Below are positions 9,200-16,523 of a stretch of DNA of 64,000 nucleotides, piece by piece. This stretch comes from JBBIQS01 sp037442205 (GTDB lineage: Bacteria > Myxococcota > Myxococcia > Myxococcales > UBA5297). The position numbers and the translations under genes are program-made. The stretch is taken from assembly GCA_037442205.1 (NCBI GenBank), contig JBBIQS010000006.1, forward strand, positions 87,132 through 151,131, read 5' to 3'. Below the pieces are notes generated by a model. That model did not search any database, had not been told where the DNA came from, and saw only the letters and a program-made list of their open reading frames with translations. Each line of letters begins with the position of its first letter. The first letter of the stretch is position 1.

Positions 9200-10671
9200 G
9201 GCCCCTCCACGGTGTTGATCGAGGTGATGGCCCCGCCCGGCCAGTCGATGGAGAGCACGGTCCACTTCTGTCCCTGGGTCGTCAGCCGCTGCTTGACCTC
9301 GGCCTTGACCGCTCCGAACTCGTAGACCCGCACCGTGGCGGTGGTGGCGGGCTGCTTGCTCAGGTGATCGGAGTAGAAGTGGACCATCACCTTGTAGCTA
9401 CCCTTGGCCGGATTGGCGTAGCTGATGATCTCCGGGCCGTAGCCGGTGAGCGCGTCGCGGTCGAGCGACGGGTCGTCGCTGGGATCGCCCTGGACGCCCC
9501 AGTCCGGATTGAGGTGCCCGGTGGCGAAGTAGCAGTCGCTGGGGCCGAAGAACGGCTGGTCGGCCGGCACCATGTGCAGATCGAGATCGGTGTCGGGGTT
9601 GTCCCAGACCAGCTCCACCAGCAACTGCTGGGCGGGCTTGGCCCAGATGTCCTTGAAGGCCGGCGGACTGGCGCAGCCCTGGCTGTCCTTGGCCACCAGC
9701 GACACGGTGTAGCTGCCCGGGAGATCGAGGGTGAGGCTGCTGGTGGCGGTGTTCGCCGGATTGGGCTTGCTGCGCGAGCCGATCGGCGAGGACTTCAACG
9801 ACCAGGTGTAGGTCAGCGGCAGGTCGCCGTCGGGATCGGTGCTGGCGCTGCCGTCGAGGGCGACGCTGGCGCCGGGCGCGGGATTGGGGACGTCGGCGAT
9901 CTTGGCGATCGGCGCGCGGTTGACGGTGCCGGTGAGCGCGATGTCCACCGTCCGGTGCTGCGGATCGGAGGTCACCAGGTGGATGGTCCCGGAGCTCTGA
10001 TCCGGCGAGGCGGAGGTGGGTGAGTAGCGCACGGTGAGCAGGATCTGGTCGCCCTTGGCGACGGTGGCCGGGGTCTTGGTCGAAGAGACGAAGGCGAACT
10101 CCGGGGCGCTCCCGTCGCCGAAGCGGATCTCCTCGAGGATCAGGTCGGCGGTGCCGGTGGACTTGATGGCCACGCGCTTGAGGGCGTCGGTCCCCTCGCA
10201 GACCCGGGTGTAGCTCAGCGAGGAATCGGCCTCGACTTTGGCGGCGGTGTTGCCCCGCCCCTTGAGCGCGACCTCGATCCGCGGCGAGTTGACGTCGTCG
10301 CTCTGCACCACCAGCGTCGCCTGGTAGTCCTTCTCTTCGGGCGGCACGAAGGCCACCGCCACGTTGGCGCTCTCCCCTGCCCCCAGCTGCGCCGGCGCCG
10401 ACTTCACCGAGAACGGCGAGTCCGACTCCTTGATCGCCACGCTCTCCAGCGTCAGCGGCGCCCGCCCGAGATTGCGGACCTCGACCTGCTGCAGCTTGGT
10501 GTTGAGCACCGGCACGTCGCCGAAGTCGAAGGCCTGCACCGGGATTTCGATCTCGGCCTGGGTCTTGACCACGGTGTCCGGGCCGCAGGCCCACAGCCCG
10601 AGCAGCAGCCCGAGTACTCCCCAGCGCATCTGCGACCGTTTCGGCATCGGCGCTCGTCCCCTCGGGCTCAT
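9196..10671 (-). CDS. lipoprotein with ASH/HYDIN-type, PKD and DUF2135-like domains
   Basis: A 491-residue protein. The chosen ATG at 10671 shares one base with the upstream stop (TGATG) and has AGGA six bases upstream; internal ATGs at 10647 and 10629 are alternatives. The signal peptide ends Leu-Trp-Ala-Cys, a plausible lipobox. Residues about 50-250 hold two ASH/HYDIN-like immunoglobulin folds ('FDFGDVPVLNTKLQQVEVRN'). Residues about 255-345 are a PKD domain with 'DGSASTDPDGD'. The C-terminal about 140 residues ('LVWDNPDTDLDLHM', 'GPEIISY') fit the DUF2135/YfaP family. All are extracytoplasmic beta-folds, so an adhesion or scaffold role is inferred. Second gene of the operon. Confidence 0.85.
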   Translation of the reverse strand: MSPRGRAPMPKRSQMRWGVLGLLLGLWACGPDTVVKTQAEIEIPVQAFDFGDVPVLNTKLQQVEVRNLGRAPLTLESVAIKESDSPFSVKSAPAQLGAGESANVAVAFVPPEEKDYQATLVVQSDDVNSPRIEVALKGRGNTAAKVEADSSLSYTRVCEGTDALKRVAIKSTGTADLILEEIRFGDGSAPEFAFVSSTKTPATVAKGDQILLTVRYSPTSASPDQSSGTIHLVTSDPQHRTVDIALTGTVNRAPIAKIADVPNPAPGASVALDGSASTDPDGDLPLTYTWSLKSSPIGSRSKPNPANTATSSLTLDLPGSYTVSLVAKDSQGCASPPAFKDIWAKPAQQLLVELVWDNPDTDLDLHMVPADQPFFGPSDCYFATGHLNPDWGVQGDPSDDPSLDRDALTGYGPEIISYANPAKGSYKVMVHFYSDHLSKQPATTATVRVYEFGAVKAEVKQRLTTQGQKWTVLSIDWPGGAITSINTVEGP

Positions 10672-11789
10672 CAAGGTTCCTGGTAGCTCACGATCAGCTG
10701 GCTGCGCAGACCGGGCACCGAATCGCCGTGGAAGATCAGCGAGTTGTCGCTGATCTCGTAGGTCCAGCCGTTGGGCTCGCCCTGCGGCGGCACGCAGGAG
10801 ATTCCCAGGTGATCGGCGGTCTGGCCCTGGCAGTCGCGGGTCTGCTGGTCGCAGCGGCCCATCTGCGAAGGCTGGGTGTCGCAGCGATAGCGCAGCTCGA
10901 GCGAAAGCGTCCCGGGATCGGGCTTGCGGCCGAGCCGGAACTTGCGCTTGAGCCCCACCGCGTCCAGCGCCAGCCGCTCCAGCTGCTTGTCGAAGGTGGC
11001 CTCGCAGATCGATCCGAAGATCCCACCGGTGGCGTCGGCCAGGCTCTTGTAGCGGACTCCGGGAGTCGCTCCGCAGCCGCCGGGCACGCTGGGCACGTCG
11101 CCGCAGATGGTCGAGACGCTCACCGCCCCTTCGTTGCCCACTCCCAGCGCCTCCTCGAAGATGCGCTGGAAGTAGCGGATCTCCCCGAAGCTCTGCTCCT
11201 CTTCGTTGGAGATGAAGACCAGGTAGAGGTGGGCGTCGGGCCGCATGAAATCGGGCTGGTTCTTGGCGGCGCAGTTGTCCAGGCAGGTCTGCGAGCTCTT
11301 CGGACAAGCGGCCTTGCATGCGTCGGCCTTGGCCAGGGTGTCGTCGGTGGCCTGCTTCTCGCGCGCGATGGCTAGCCGCGCCGCCTCAAAGGCCTCCTCG
11401 TGGCCGCTGCCGCCGGTCCCCACCATCACGTTGCGCTGGAAGGCCGCCACCGGGTCGGCCAGCGACGAATCGATGATCGCCGGGTTGCCGATGAACGCGC
11501 CCTGGTCGTGCGTGACGTCGGTGGTGGTGACCGCGATGCGGTAGTCGACCTGCCCGCGGGTGAAGAGCTCCATGAACCGGGACAAGCTCACCGACAGCTC
11601 CTGCTGATAGGCCGCCATCGAGCCGGAGTTGTCGATGACCCACAGCACGTCGATCTTGGAGGCCGCCTCCTGGTTGAAGACGTCCTGCCTGAACCCCGGC
11701 GGGGGCGAATTGACGAGCTTGGTCTGGTTGCAGGAGGCGAGGGCCAGAGCGGCCAACACCGCGAAGGCACTCAGACTTTTGGCGGCCAT
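10671..11789 (-). CDS. VWA-domain lipoprotein (first gene of lipoprotein operon)
   Basis: A 372-residue protein with signal peptide and lipobox (Leu-Ala-Ser-Cys at residue 20). A von Willebrand factor A domain spans about residues 45-260: the metal-site motif is 'VIDNSGSM', the second metal loop lies near 'TTTDVTHDQG', and the third loop reads 'FISNEEE', where Asn replaces the usual Asp. About ten cysteines in the second half suggest disulfides. VWA domains bind partner proteins through a divalent metal. GGGGAG precedes the ATG by four bases. A promoter is recognisable at 11813-11842. As first gene it may organise the other four lipoproteins; this is inferred from gene order alone. Confidence 0.85.
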   Translation of the reverse strand: MAAKSLSAFAVLAALALASCNQTKLVNSPPPGFRQDVFNQEAASKIDVLWVIDNSGSMAAYQQELSVSLSRFMELFTRGQVDYRIAVTTTDVTHDQGAFIGNPAIIDSSLADPVAAFQRNVMVGTGGSGHEEAFEAARLAIAREKQATDDTLAKADACKAACPKSSQTCLDNCAAKNQPDFMRPDAHLYLVFISNEEEQSFGEIRYFQRIFEEALGVGNEGAVSVSTICGDVPSVPGGCGATPGVRYKSLADATGGIFGSICEATFDKQLERLALDAVGLKRKFRLGRKPDPGTLSLELRYRCDTQPSQMGRCDQQTRDCQGQTADHLGISCVPPQGEPNGWTYEISDNSLIFHGDSVPGLRSQLIVSYQEP

Positions 11790-11812
11790 CGGGCTCCCCG
11801 AGGAAGGGCGGA

Positions 11813-11842
11813 ATGCTAACGCCCGCCTTTCCGACGTGTCAA
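11813..11842 (-). promoter_or_regulatory. promoter of the five-lipoprotein operon
   Basis: On the minus strand a perfect TTGACA (11842-11837) is followed after 18 bases by TAGCAT (11818-11813), a four-of-six match to TATAAT. The predicted start of transcription lies near 11806, giving a leader of about 17 bases before the ATG at 11789. It is the only good match in this 109-base intergenic region. Confidence 0.6.
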
Positions 11843-11898
11843 CGCGACCTCAGGGGCCCGGCCGCCCGCGAAGTGCTCCTTTTATAGCGCGATCGGCG

Positions 11899-12876
11899 CT
11901 ACGGCGCAGGCGGCGCGGCCTCACCCTCGCCCGGCTTCTTGTCCTTGGCGTCCTTGCCGTCTTTGCCGTCCTTGGGCTTGTTGGGCTTGGCGACCTTCTT
12001 CACCGGGTCCACCGGGATGGCCCCCTCGCCCAGCGGCTCGCAGGTGGCGAAAGCGCCGTTGCCGAACATCAGCAGGTTGGTGGAGCGGTTCATCTCCACC
12101 CGCTCGATGGCCTCGCCGTCGTGGGGCGGAGTGGTGTTGATGCACTTCACCTTGGGCCGGGCGACCGGGCGGGCGAAGCGCATCGGCGCCTGCTCGCAGC
12201 GCGGGATCTCCTCCACCGCCTTCTGCGCCGTCACCACCTTGGCCTTGGGGCCGTCGGCCTTGTTGAAGACCACCACCTCCGGCAGTCCGGTCAGCCGCAG
12301 GTAGAGGTCGGGGCGCTTGTCGCCGTCGAGGTCGGCCTCGGCCATGAACGGGACCATCTTCCACAGCGGCAGCTTCTCCACCTCGTAGCGGGCGAGCACC
12401 GCCTCGTTGGCCTGGTCGCCGACCACCTTGCCCAGGCACTTCATCTTCATCTGCAGCTTGAAGTCGACCGCCTCCTCGATGGCCTTCTTCACTGGCTCGC
12501 TCAGCTCGACCACCAGCAGCTCGCCGTCGCGGAAGATCTGCCCGCCGAACGGCGCCTGCGGGACGAAGTGAATCTCGATCGCCGAGTAGGGCACCCGCAT
12601 CTCCACCTTCATCCCGTCGATGCCCTTGATCACCTCGTTCGAGCGGAACACGCCCGGCTCGATCTGCAGGCGCACCTCCTTGCCCTCCACCGAGGAGCCC
12701 TTGACGCCGCGGCGGTTGCGCAGCCGGTTGGCCAGGTTCTTGAGGCAGTCGCCCTCGCAGATCTCGCCGAGCGAGCCGTCGGGGAGCACATAGGCGTAGA
12801 CCGGGACCGCCAGCCCGGCGCCAAAGGCCGGAGCGGCGGCCAGCAGCAGCGAGGCCAGCGCGGCGTAGCGGAGCAT
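11899..12876 (-). CDS. secreted protein with Lys/Gly/Asp-rich tail
   Basis: A 325-residue protein with a cleavable signal peptide (MLRYAALASLLLAAAPAFGA). The ATG at 12876 has GGAGG nine bases upstream, better than an in-frame ATG at 12897. It is not a lipoprotein. A segment 'EADLDGDKRPDLYLRLTG' at about residue 195 resembles a calcium-binding FG-GAP/VCBS-like loop. The last 40 residues are a low-complexity Lys/Pro/Gly/Asp tail with a collagen-like 'GKDGKDAKD' run. Six cysteines are spread through the mature protein. It lies upstream of the lipoprotein operon on the same strand, separated by that operon's own promoter. Function unknown. Confidence 0.75.
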   Translation of the reverse strand: MLRYAALASLLLAAAPAFGAGLAVPVYAYVLPDGSLGEICEGDCLKNLANRLRNRRGVKGSSVEGKEVRLQIEPGVFRSNEVIKGIDGMKVEMRVPYSAIEIHFVPQAPFGGQIFRDGELLVVELSEPVKKAIEEAVDFKLQMKMKCLGKVVGDQANEAVLARYEVEKLPLWKMVPFMAEADLDGDKRPDLYLRLTGLPEVVVFNKADGPKAKVVTAQKAVEEIPRCEQAPMRFARPVARPKVKCINTTPPHDGEAIERVEMNRSTNLLMFGNGAFATCEPLGEGAIPVDPVKKVAKPNKPKDGKDGKDAKDKKPGEGEAAPPAP

Positions 12877-13056
12877 GTCGAGGTGCCTCCATTCCAAACC
12901 AGGGGGCCCAGCTTACAGCGGACCGGCAGCCGGGCGGGAGTCGATCTCGCCGGCCGGGACAGCCGGGGCGGGTTCCCCCCGAAAGCCGCCGCCGGCGGCG
13001 CCCTCGGCGGCAGCCAGGAACTTGAGGGGCTGGGCCACCGGGCGCACCATATCGAC

Positions 13057-13530
13057 GTGATCGTCCGCCCCGCCAGACCCTCCGACGAGTCGTTCATCGG
13101 AGAGCTCGCCGGGCAGGTGTTCTCGGTCTTCGGCAACTACCAGCCGCTGCTGCCCAAGTGGTTCAAGGCCCCGGGGATCGTCACCTACATCAGCGAGCTC
13201 GACCAGGGGCGCACCGGCTATTTGATGCTCGGCTTCTTCCGCGACGCCCGGGCGCTGGTCGGGGACGTGCTGGCCATCGCGGTGGCGCCCGAGTACCAAG
13301 GCCGGGGCATCGGGCGGATGCTGCTCGAGCACGCCATCGCCGCCTGCGAGCGGGCGTCCGAGCACTCGCCGGTGCGCGCGATCCGGCTGTCGGTGGCCGA
13401 CAGCAACGCCCGCGCCCGCCACCTGTTCGCCTCGTGCGGCTTCGCCCTGGTCCCGGGCGACTTCGGCTCCTACGAGGGCGGCCAGGAGGCGCTGCACATG
13501 GAGCGCCCCATCCCGCTGCCCGGCGGCTGA
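13057..13530 (+). CDS. GNAT family N-acetyltransferase
   Basis: A 157-residue GNAT acetyltransferase. The acetyl-CoA binding loop is clear: 'VAPEYQGRGIGRMLLEHAI' (motif Q/RxxGxG/A) at about residues 75-93, followed by 'LSVADSNARARHLFASCGF', typical of the fold's C-terminal half. The start is a GTG at 13057, chosen because the domain begins there (VIVRPARPSDE); no strong ribosome site is visible and no other start codon lies close by in frame. Divergent from the secreted-protein gene at 12876. The substrate cannot be told from sequence. Confidence 0.8.
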   Translation: MIVRPARPSDESFIGELAGQVFSVFGNYQPLLPKWFKAPGIVTYISELDQGRTGYLMLGFFRDARALVGDVLAIAVAPEYQGRGIGRMLLEHAIAACERASEHSPVRAIRLSVADSNARARHLFASCGFALVPGDFGSYEGGQEALHMERPIPLPGG

Positions 13531-13668
13531 GCCCTCCAGTCGACGGCGAACCCAACCCCTGATATCGAGTCTCTCTCGAGCAACGAGCGGGAGATTCACT
13601 GGCGGCGACAGACCGGCGCCGGCAGAAATCGCTCGTCAGTCGGCGCGCCGCACCTTGAGAGAGACTCC

Positions 13669-14346
13669 ATGTCCATCGCCTTCTTCGACCTCGACCGGAC
13701 CCTTTTGTCCAAGAATTCCGGGACCCTGTGGGTCCAGTTCGAGCTTCGCCACGGGATCATCAGCTGGATGCAGGCCGCCCGGGCCCTCTACTGGATTGGC
13801 CGCTATCAGCTGGGGATGGCCAGGGTCGAAGACGCGCTGTTGGAGAGCATCACCGTGTACGCCGGGATGCGCGAGGAGGACGTCCACCAGCGCACCCTCA
13901 GCTTCTACGAGGAGATGGTGCGCGACTGGTACCGGCCCGGGGCTCGCGAGGCGCTGGAGAGCCACCGCCAGGCGGGCGACAAGCTGGTGCTCTTGAGCTC
14001 GACCACCAACTACATGGCCCAGGAGGTCGCCGCCGATCTCGGGCTGGACGACATCCTCTGCACCCGGCTCGAGGTCGACGCCCAGGGGCGCTACACCGGC
14101 CGGCCCAACGGCCCGCTCTGCTACGGCGAGGGCAAGGTGGTCCACGCCCAGCGCATGCTCGAGCGGCTCGGGGTCTCGCCCAGCGACTGCTCCTTTTACA
14201 CCGACTCCTGGTCCGACCTGCCGATGCTGGAGGCGGTGGGCAAACCGGTGGTGGTCCACCCCGATCCGCGGCTGCGGCGCTTCGCCTCCCGGCGCGGCTG
14301 GCCGATCCTCGACTGGGGCGAGCCCGGGCGGCGCGCGGCGGCCTGA
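13669..14346 (+). CDS. HAD-IB family phosphatase
   Basis: A 225-residue haloacid-dehalogenase superfamily phosphatase of subclass IB. Motif I is 'FFDLDRTLLSKNSG' (nucleophile Asp7, acid Asp9), motif II 'LLSSTTNYM', and motif IV 'FYTDSWSDLPML'. The size and the all-helical cap between motifs I and II match SerB/CicA-like proteins that act on small phosphomonoesters, possibly phosphoserine or a lipid head group. The ATG has a GAGAGAG stretch about five bases upstream. It converges with the regulator gene at 14426. Confidence 0.85.
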   Translation: MSIAFFDLDRTLLSKNSGTLWVQFELRHGIISWMQAARALYWIGRYQLGMARVEDALLESITVYAGMREEDVHQRTLSFYEEMVRDWYRPGAREALESHRQAGDKLVLLSSTTNYMAQEVAADLGLDDILCTRLEVDAQGRYTGRPNGPLCYGEGKVVHAQRMLERLGVSPSDCSFYTDSWSDLPMLEAVGKPVVVHPDPRLRRFASRRGWPILDWGEPGRRAAA

Positions 14347-14364
14347 GCGGCTTGGCCTCCGTTC

Positions 14365-14405
14365 GTCCCGAGCTCTTCGACGGGCTCAGGGCAGGCGAAG
14401 TCGAG
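14365..14405. repeat. possible dispersed palindromic element
   Basis: The 80-base gap between two convergent genes holds a segment at about 14373-14402 in which TTCGAC and GTCGA could pair around a core GGGCTCAGGGCAGGC. This core recalls widespread REP-like intergenic elements of high-GC bacteria. No second copy was seen in this window, so the call is tentative. Confidence 0.3.
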
Positions 14406-14425
14406 GAATTCCATAGGCTTGGCAG

Positions 14426-16045
14426 CTACTTGCGGCGGGCCGAGCCCGGCGGAGGCTTCAGGCCGTAGCGCTCCATCTTGTAGATCAGCGCTCGGCGGGA
14501 GAGGCCCAGCTTCTTGGCGGCGTGGGTCTGGTTGAAGTTGGTCTCGGCCAGGGCGCGGGCGATGGCGTCGCGCTCGACGAAATCCACTTGCTCGCGCAGC
14601 CGCCCCGGCTCCTCATCGGCGGCCGCCTCTCCCGGCAGATGCTCGGCCCGGATTTCGTTCTCGCCGGCCAGGCAGACCGCGCGCTCGATGGCGTTGCACA
14701 GCTCGAGCAGGTTTCCCGGCCAGGGATAGGTGCGCACCCGGGACAGCGCCCCCGGGGTCAGGCGCGGGCGGGCGGCGCCGGCCTCGCTGGCGAAGTGGAG
14801 CGCCAGCGGGGCGATGTCCGCCGGGCGCTCGCGCAATGGCGGCAGGCGCAGCGATCTCGGCGACAGCAGCTCCAGCAGGCGGGCGTCGAAGGCGCCGCGG
14901 CGGGTCAGCGCCTCCAGGTCGAGGCGGCTCGAAGCGACCACTTGCGGGCCGTCCCCGCGCTCCAGCGCCTGGCGCAGCGCAACCTGGCCGGAACTGTCGA
15001 GCTTGCCCAGGCCGGCGATGAAGAGGATGCCGCCCCGGGCACGAGTCCAAGCCGACGAGGGGGCATCCGAGAAAGCGGTCTGGGCAGCCTCGGGAGAGAG
15101 GCCGGGCGCGAAGAGCGCCTCGAATGGTCCAGCGGCGTGGCGCGAAGTCAGGTGGAAGCGGCGGGCCAACAGCCGCTTGCCGGTGTTGGCCTCGCCAGTC
15201 AGCAGCATCGGGCCGTCGGCCTGGGCGAGCTCTGCCAGCCGGGCCAGCACCGCTTGCCACGACGGATCCTCGGCGATGGCGGCGACCTCGGGCGAGAGCA
15301 GCGGCTCGGCCCCGCGCACCTGGGCGCCGCGCAGGGCGCAGCGGGCGGCGCGGATCAGCCGGTCGGCGTCGTCCCCGTCGGCCGGAGCGCTGGCCATGCC
15401 CAGCGACCATCCCTCGAGGCCTGAGTTGCGGATCGCCCGCTCGGCGACCACCGAGGCCAGCTCGGCGGGAGTCTCGGGAAAGAGCACCTCGGCTTCGTCG
15501 GGGGCAAAGGAGGCGACCGGATCGCCGGTGCGGAAGGTGGCCAGAGCCGAGGCGATGAGCTCGCGGCCGCCGCCGGTGCGGCAGCGGATCATCGCCAGCG
15601 ACACCGGGCGGCGGGTGCGCGCCGCGCCCGACAGCTGCTCGACCACCCGCTCGCGGAACAGGTCGTGGGTGAGCGCCCGCCGGCGGGGAGGCGCCGCCGC
15701 CGAGCTGACTCCGGCGATCAGCACCGCCGGCCCGATGGAGAGCTCGTCGCCCGGGGAGAGCGAGGCCAGGCCGGTCAGAGGCTTGCCGTTGAGGAAGACC
15801 CGGCTCTTGCCGCGGGACGGGGTGATCAGCAGCCGATCTCCGTCCCAGTCGAGGGTCGCCTGGCACGGCAGCACCTCGGCGGAATCGAGGTGGATGCGGC
15901 AGTCCGGCTTGCGGCCGATCTCGGACTGGCCGCGCGGGAGATCGACCAGCCAGGTCCGCTCGCCGAGCTGCACCGAGAAGAAGGCGGTGCCCTGCCCGGG
16001 AGCAGGGCGATCCTGGACGGCGACAGGCTGGCGGTCCGTCTCCAT
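14426..16045 (-). CDS. FHA / degenerate GGDEF / degenerate AAA+ / Fis-type regulator
   Basis: A 539-residue protein laid out like a sigma-54 activator. Residues about 20-112 are an FHA phosphothreonine-binding domain ('SEIGRKPDCRIHL'). Residues about 125-245 follow the pattern of a GGDEF domain, but the active loop reads 'FAPDEAEVLFPE'. An AAA+ domain follows: a Walker A-like 'GEANTGK' (284-290) is present, the GAFTGA sigma-54 contact loop is absent, and Walker B reads 'GGILFIAGLG', without Asp-Glu. Residues about 495-532 are an intact Fis-type helix-turn-helix ('NFNQTHAAKKLGLSRRALIYK'). It is therefore unlikely to hydrolyse ATP or activate sigma-54. ATG 16045 is preferred over a TTG at 16090. 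Confidence 0.85.
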   Translation of the reverse strand: METDRQPVAVQDRPAPGQGTAFFSVQLGERTWLVDLPRGQSEIGRKPDCRIHLDSAEVLPCQATLDWDGDRLLITPSRGKSRVFLNGKPLTGLASLSPGDELSIGPAVLIAGVSSAAAPPRRRALTHDLFRERVVEQLSGAARTRRPVSLAMIRCRTGGGRELIASALATFRTGDPVASFAPDEAEVLFPETPAELASVVAERAIRNSGLEGWSLGMASAPADGDDADRLIRAARCALRGAQVRGAEPLLSPEVAAIAEDPSWQAVLARLAELAQADGPMLLTGEANTGKRLLARRFHLTSRHAAGPFEALFAPGLSPEAAQTAFSDAPSSAWTRARGGILFIAGLGKLDSSGQVALRQALERGDGPQVVASSRLDLEALTRRGAFDARLLELLSPRSLRLPPLRERPADIAPLALHFASEAGAARPRLTPGALSRVRTYPWPGNLLELCNAIERAVCLAGENEIRAEHLPGEAAADEEPGRLREQVDFVERDAIARALAETNFNQTHAAKKLGLSRRALIYKMERYGLKPPPGSARRK

Positions 16046-16120
16046 GACGATGGGGACTCTACCTCGCTTTGAGCGCCAAATGCGCAGCAACGACTCGCCG
16101 GGACCGCGACGGATCGCGGA

Positions 16121-16519
16121 TCACAGGGCCACCCGCGACAGGAGCATGGCGACGAAGGCGCGCTGATCGCGGTGCAACAACTCGGCGGCGTCGGACACCG
16201 GGACGAAGCGGGCCACGTCGACCTCCCAGCTGGTCTGGTTGGGCTCGGCGTCGGCGGGCGCCTCGCCGAAGAAGGCGTGGACCTTCTTGCGGGTGCTGGA
16301 ATAGGCGACCTCGCCCAGCGGCTCGAGGGGGCCGGGCTCGACCCCGGTCTCCTCGCGGGTCTCGCGGCGGGCGGCGGCCTCCAGCGATTCGCCGGGCTCG
16401 GGCAGGCCCTTGGGAATGGACCAGCCCCAGCGCGCCGCCGGCCCGGACGGCCGGACCAGCAGCACCTCGAGCCGCCCGTCGCGGCGCCGGTAGAGGAGCG
16501 TCCCCGCCGATTCCTTCAT
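16121..16519 (-). CDS. Nudix hydrolase
   Basis: A 132-residue Nudix enzyme. The Nudix box is complete, Gx5Ex7REUxEExGU, read as 'GLPEPGESLEAAARRETREE' followed by TGV at about residues 38-60. The preceding 'RWGWSIPKG' is typical of diadenosine-polyphosphate or nucleotide hydrolases of the MutT type. It hydrolyses a nucleoside diphosphate linked to some group; the substrate is not predictable. Its ATG lies four bases after the stop of the upstream POT transporter gene, so the two form an operon. Confidence 0.9.
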   Translation of the reverse strand: MKESAGTLLYRRRDGRLEVLLVRPSGPAARWGWSIPKGLPEPGESLEAAARRETREETGVEPGPLEPLGEVAYSSTRKKVHAFFGEAPADAEPNQTSWEVDVARFVPVSDAAELLHRDQRAFVAMLLSRVAL

Positions 16520-16523
16520 GGCG

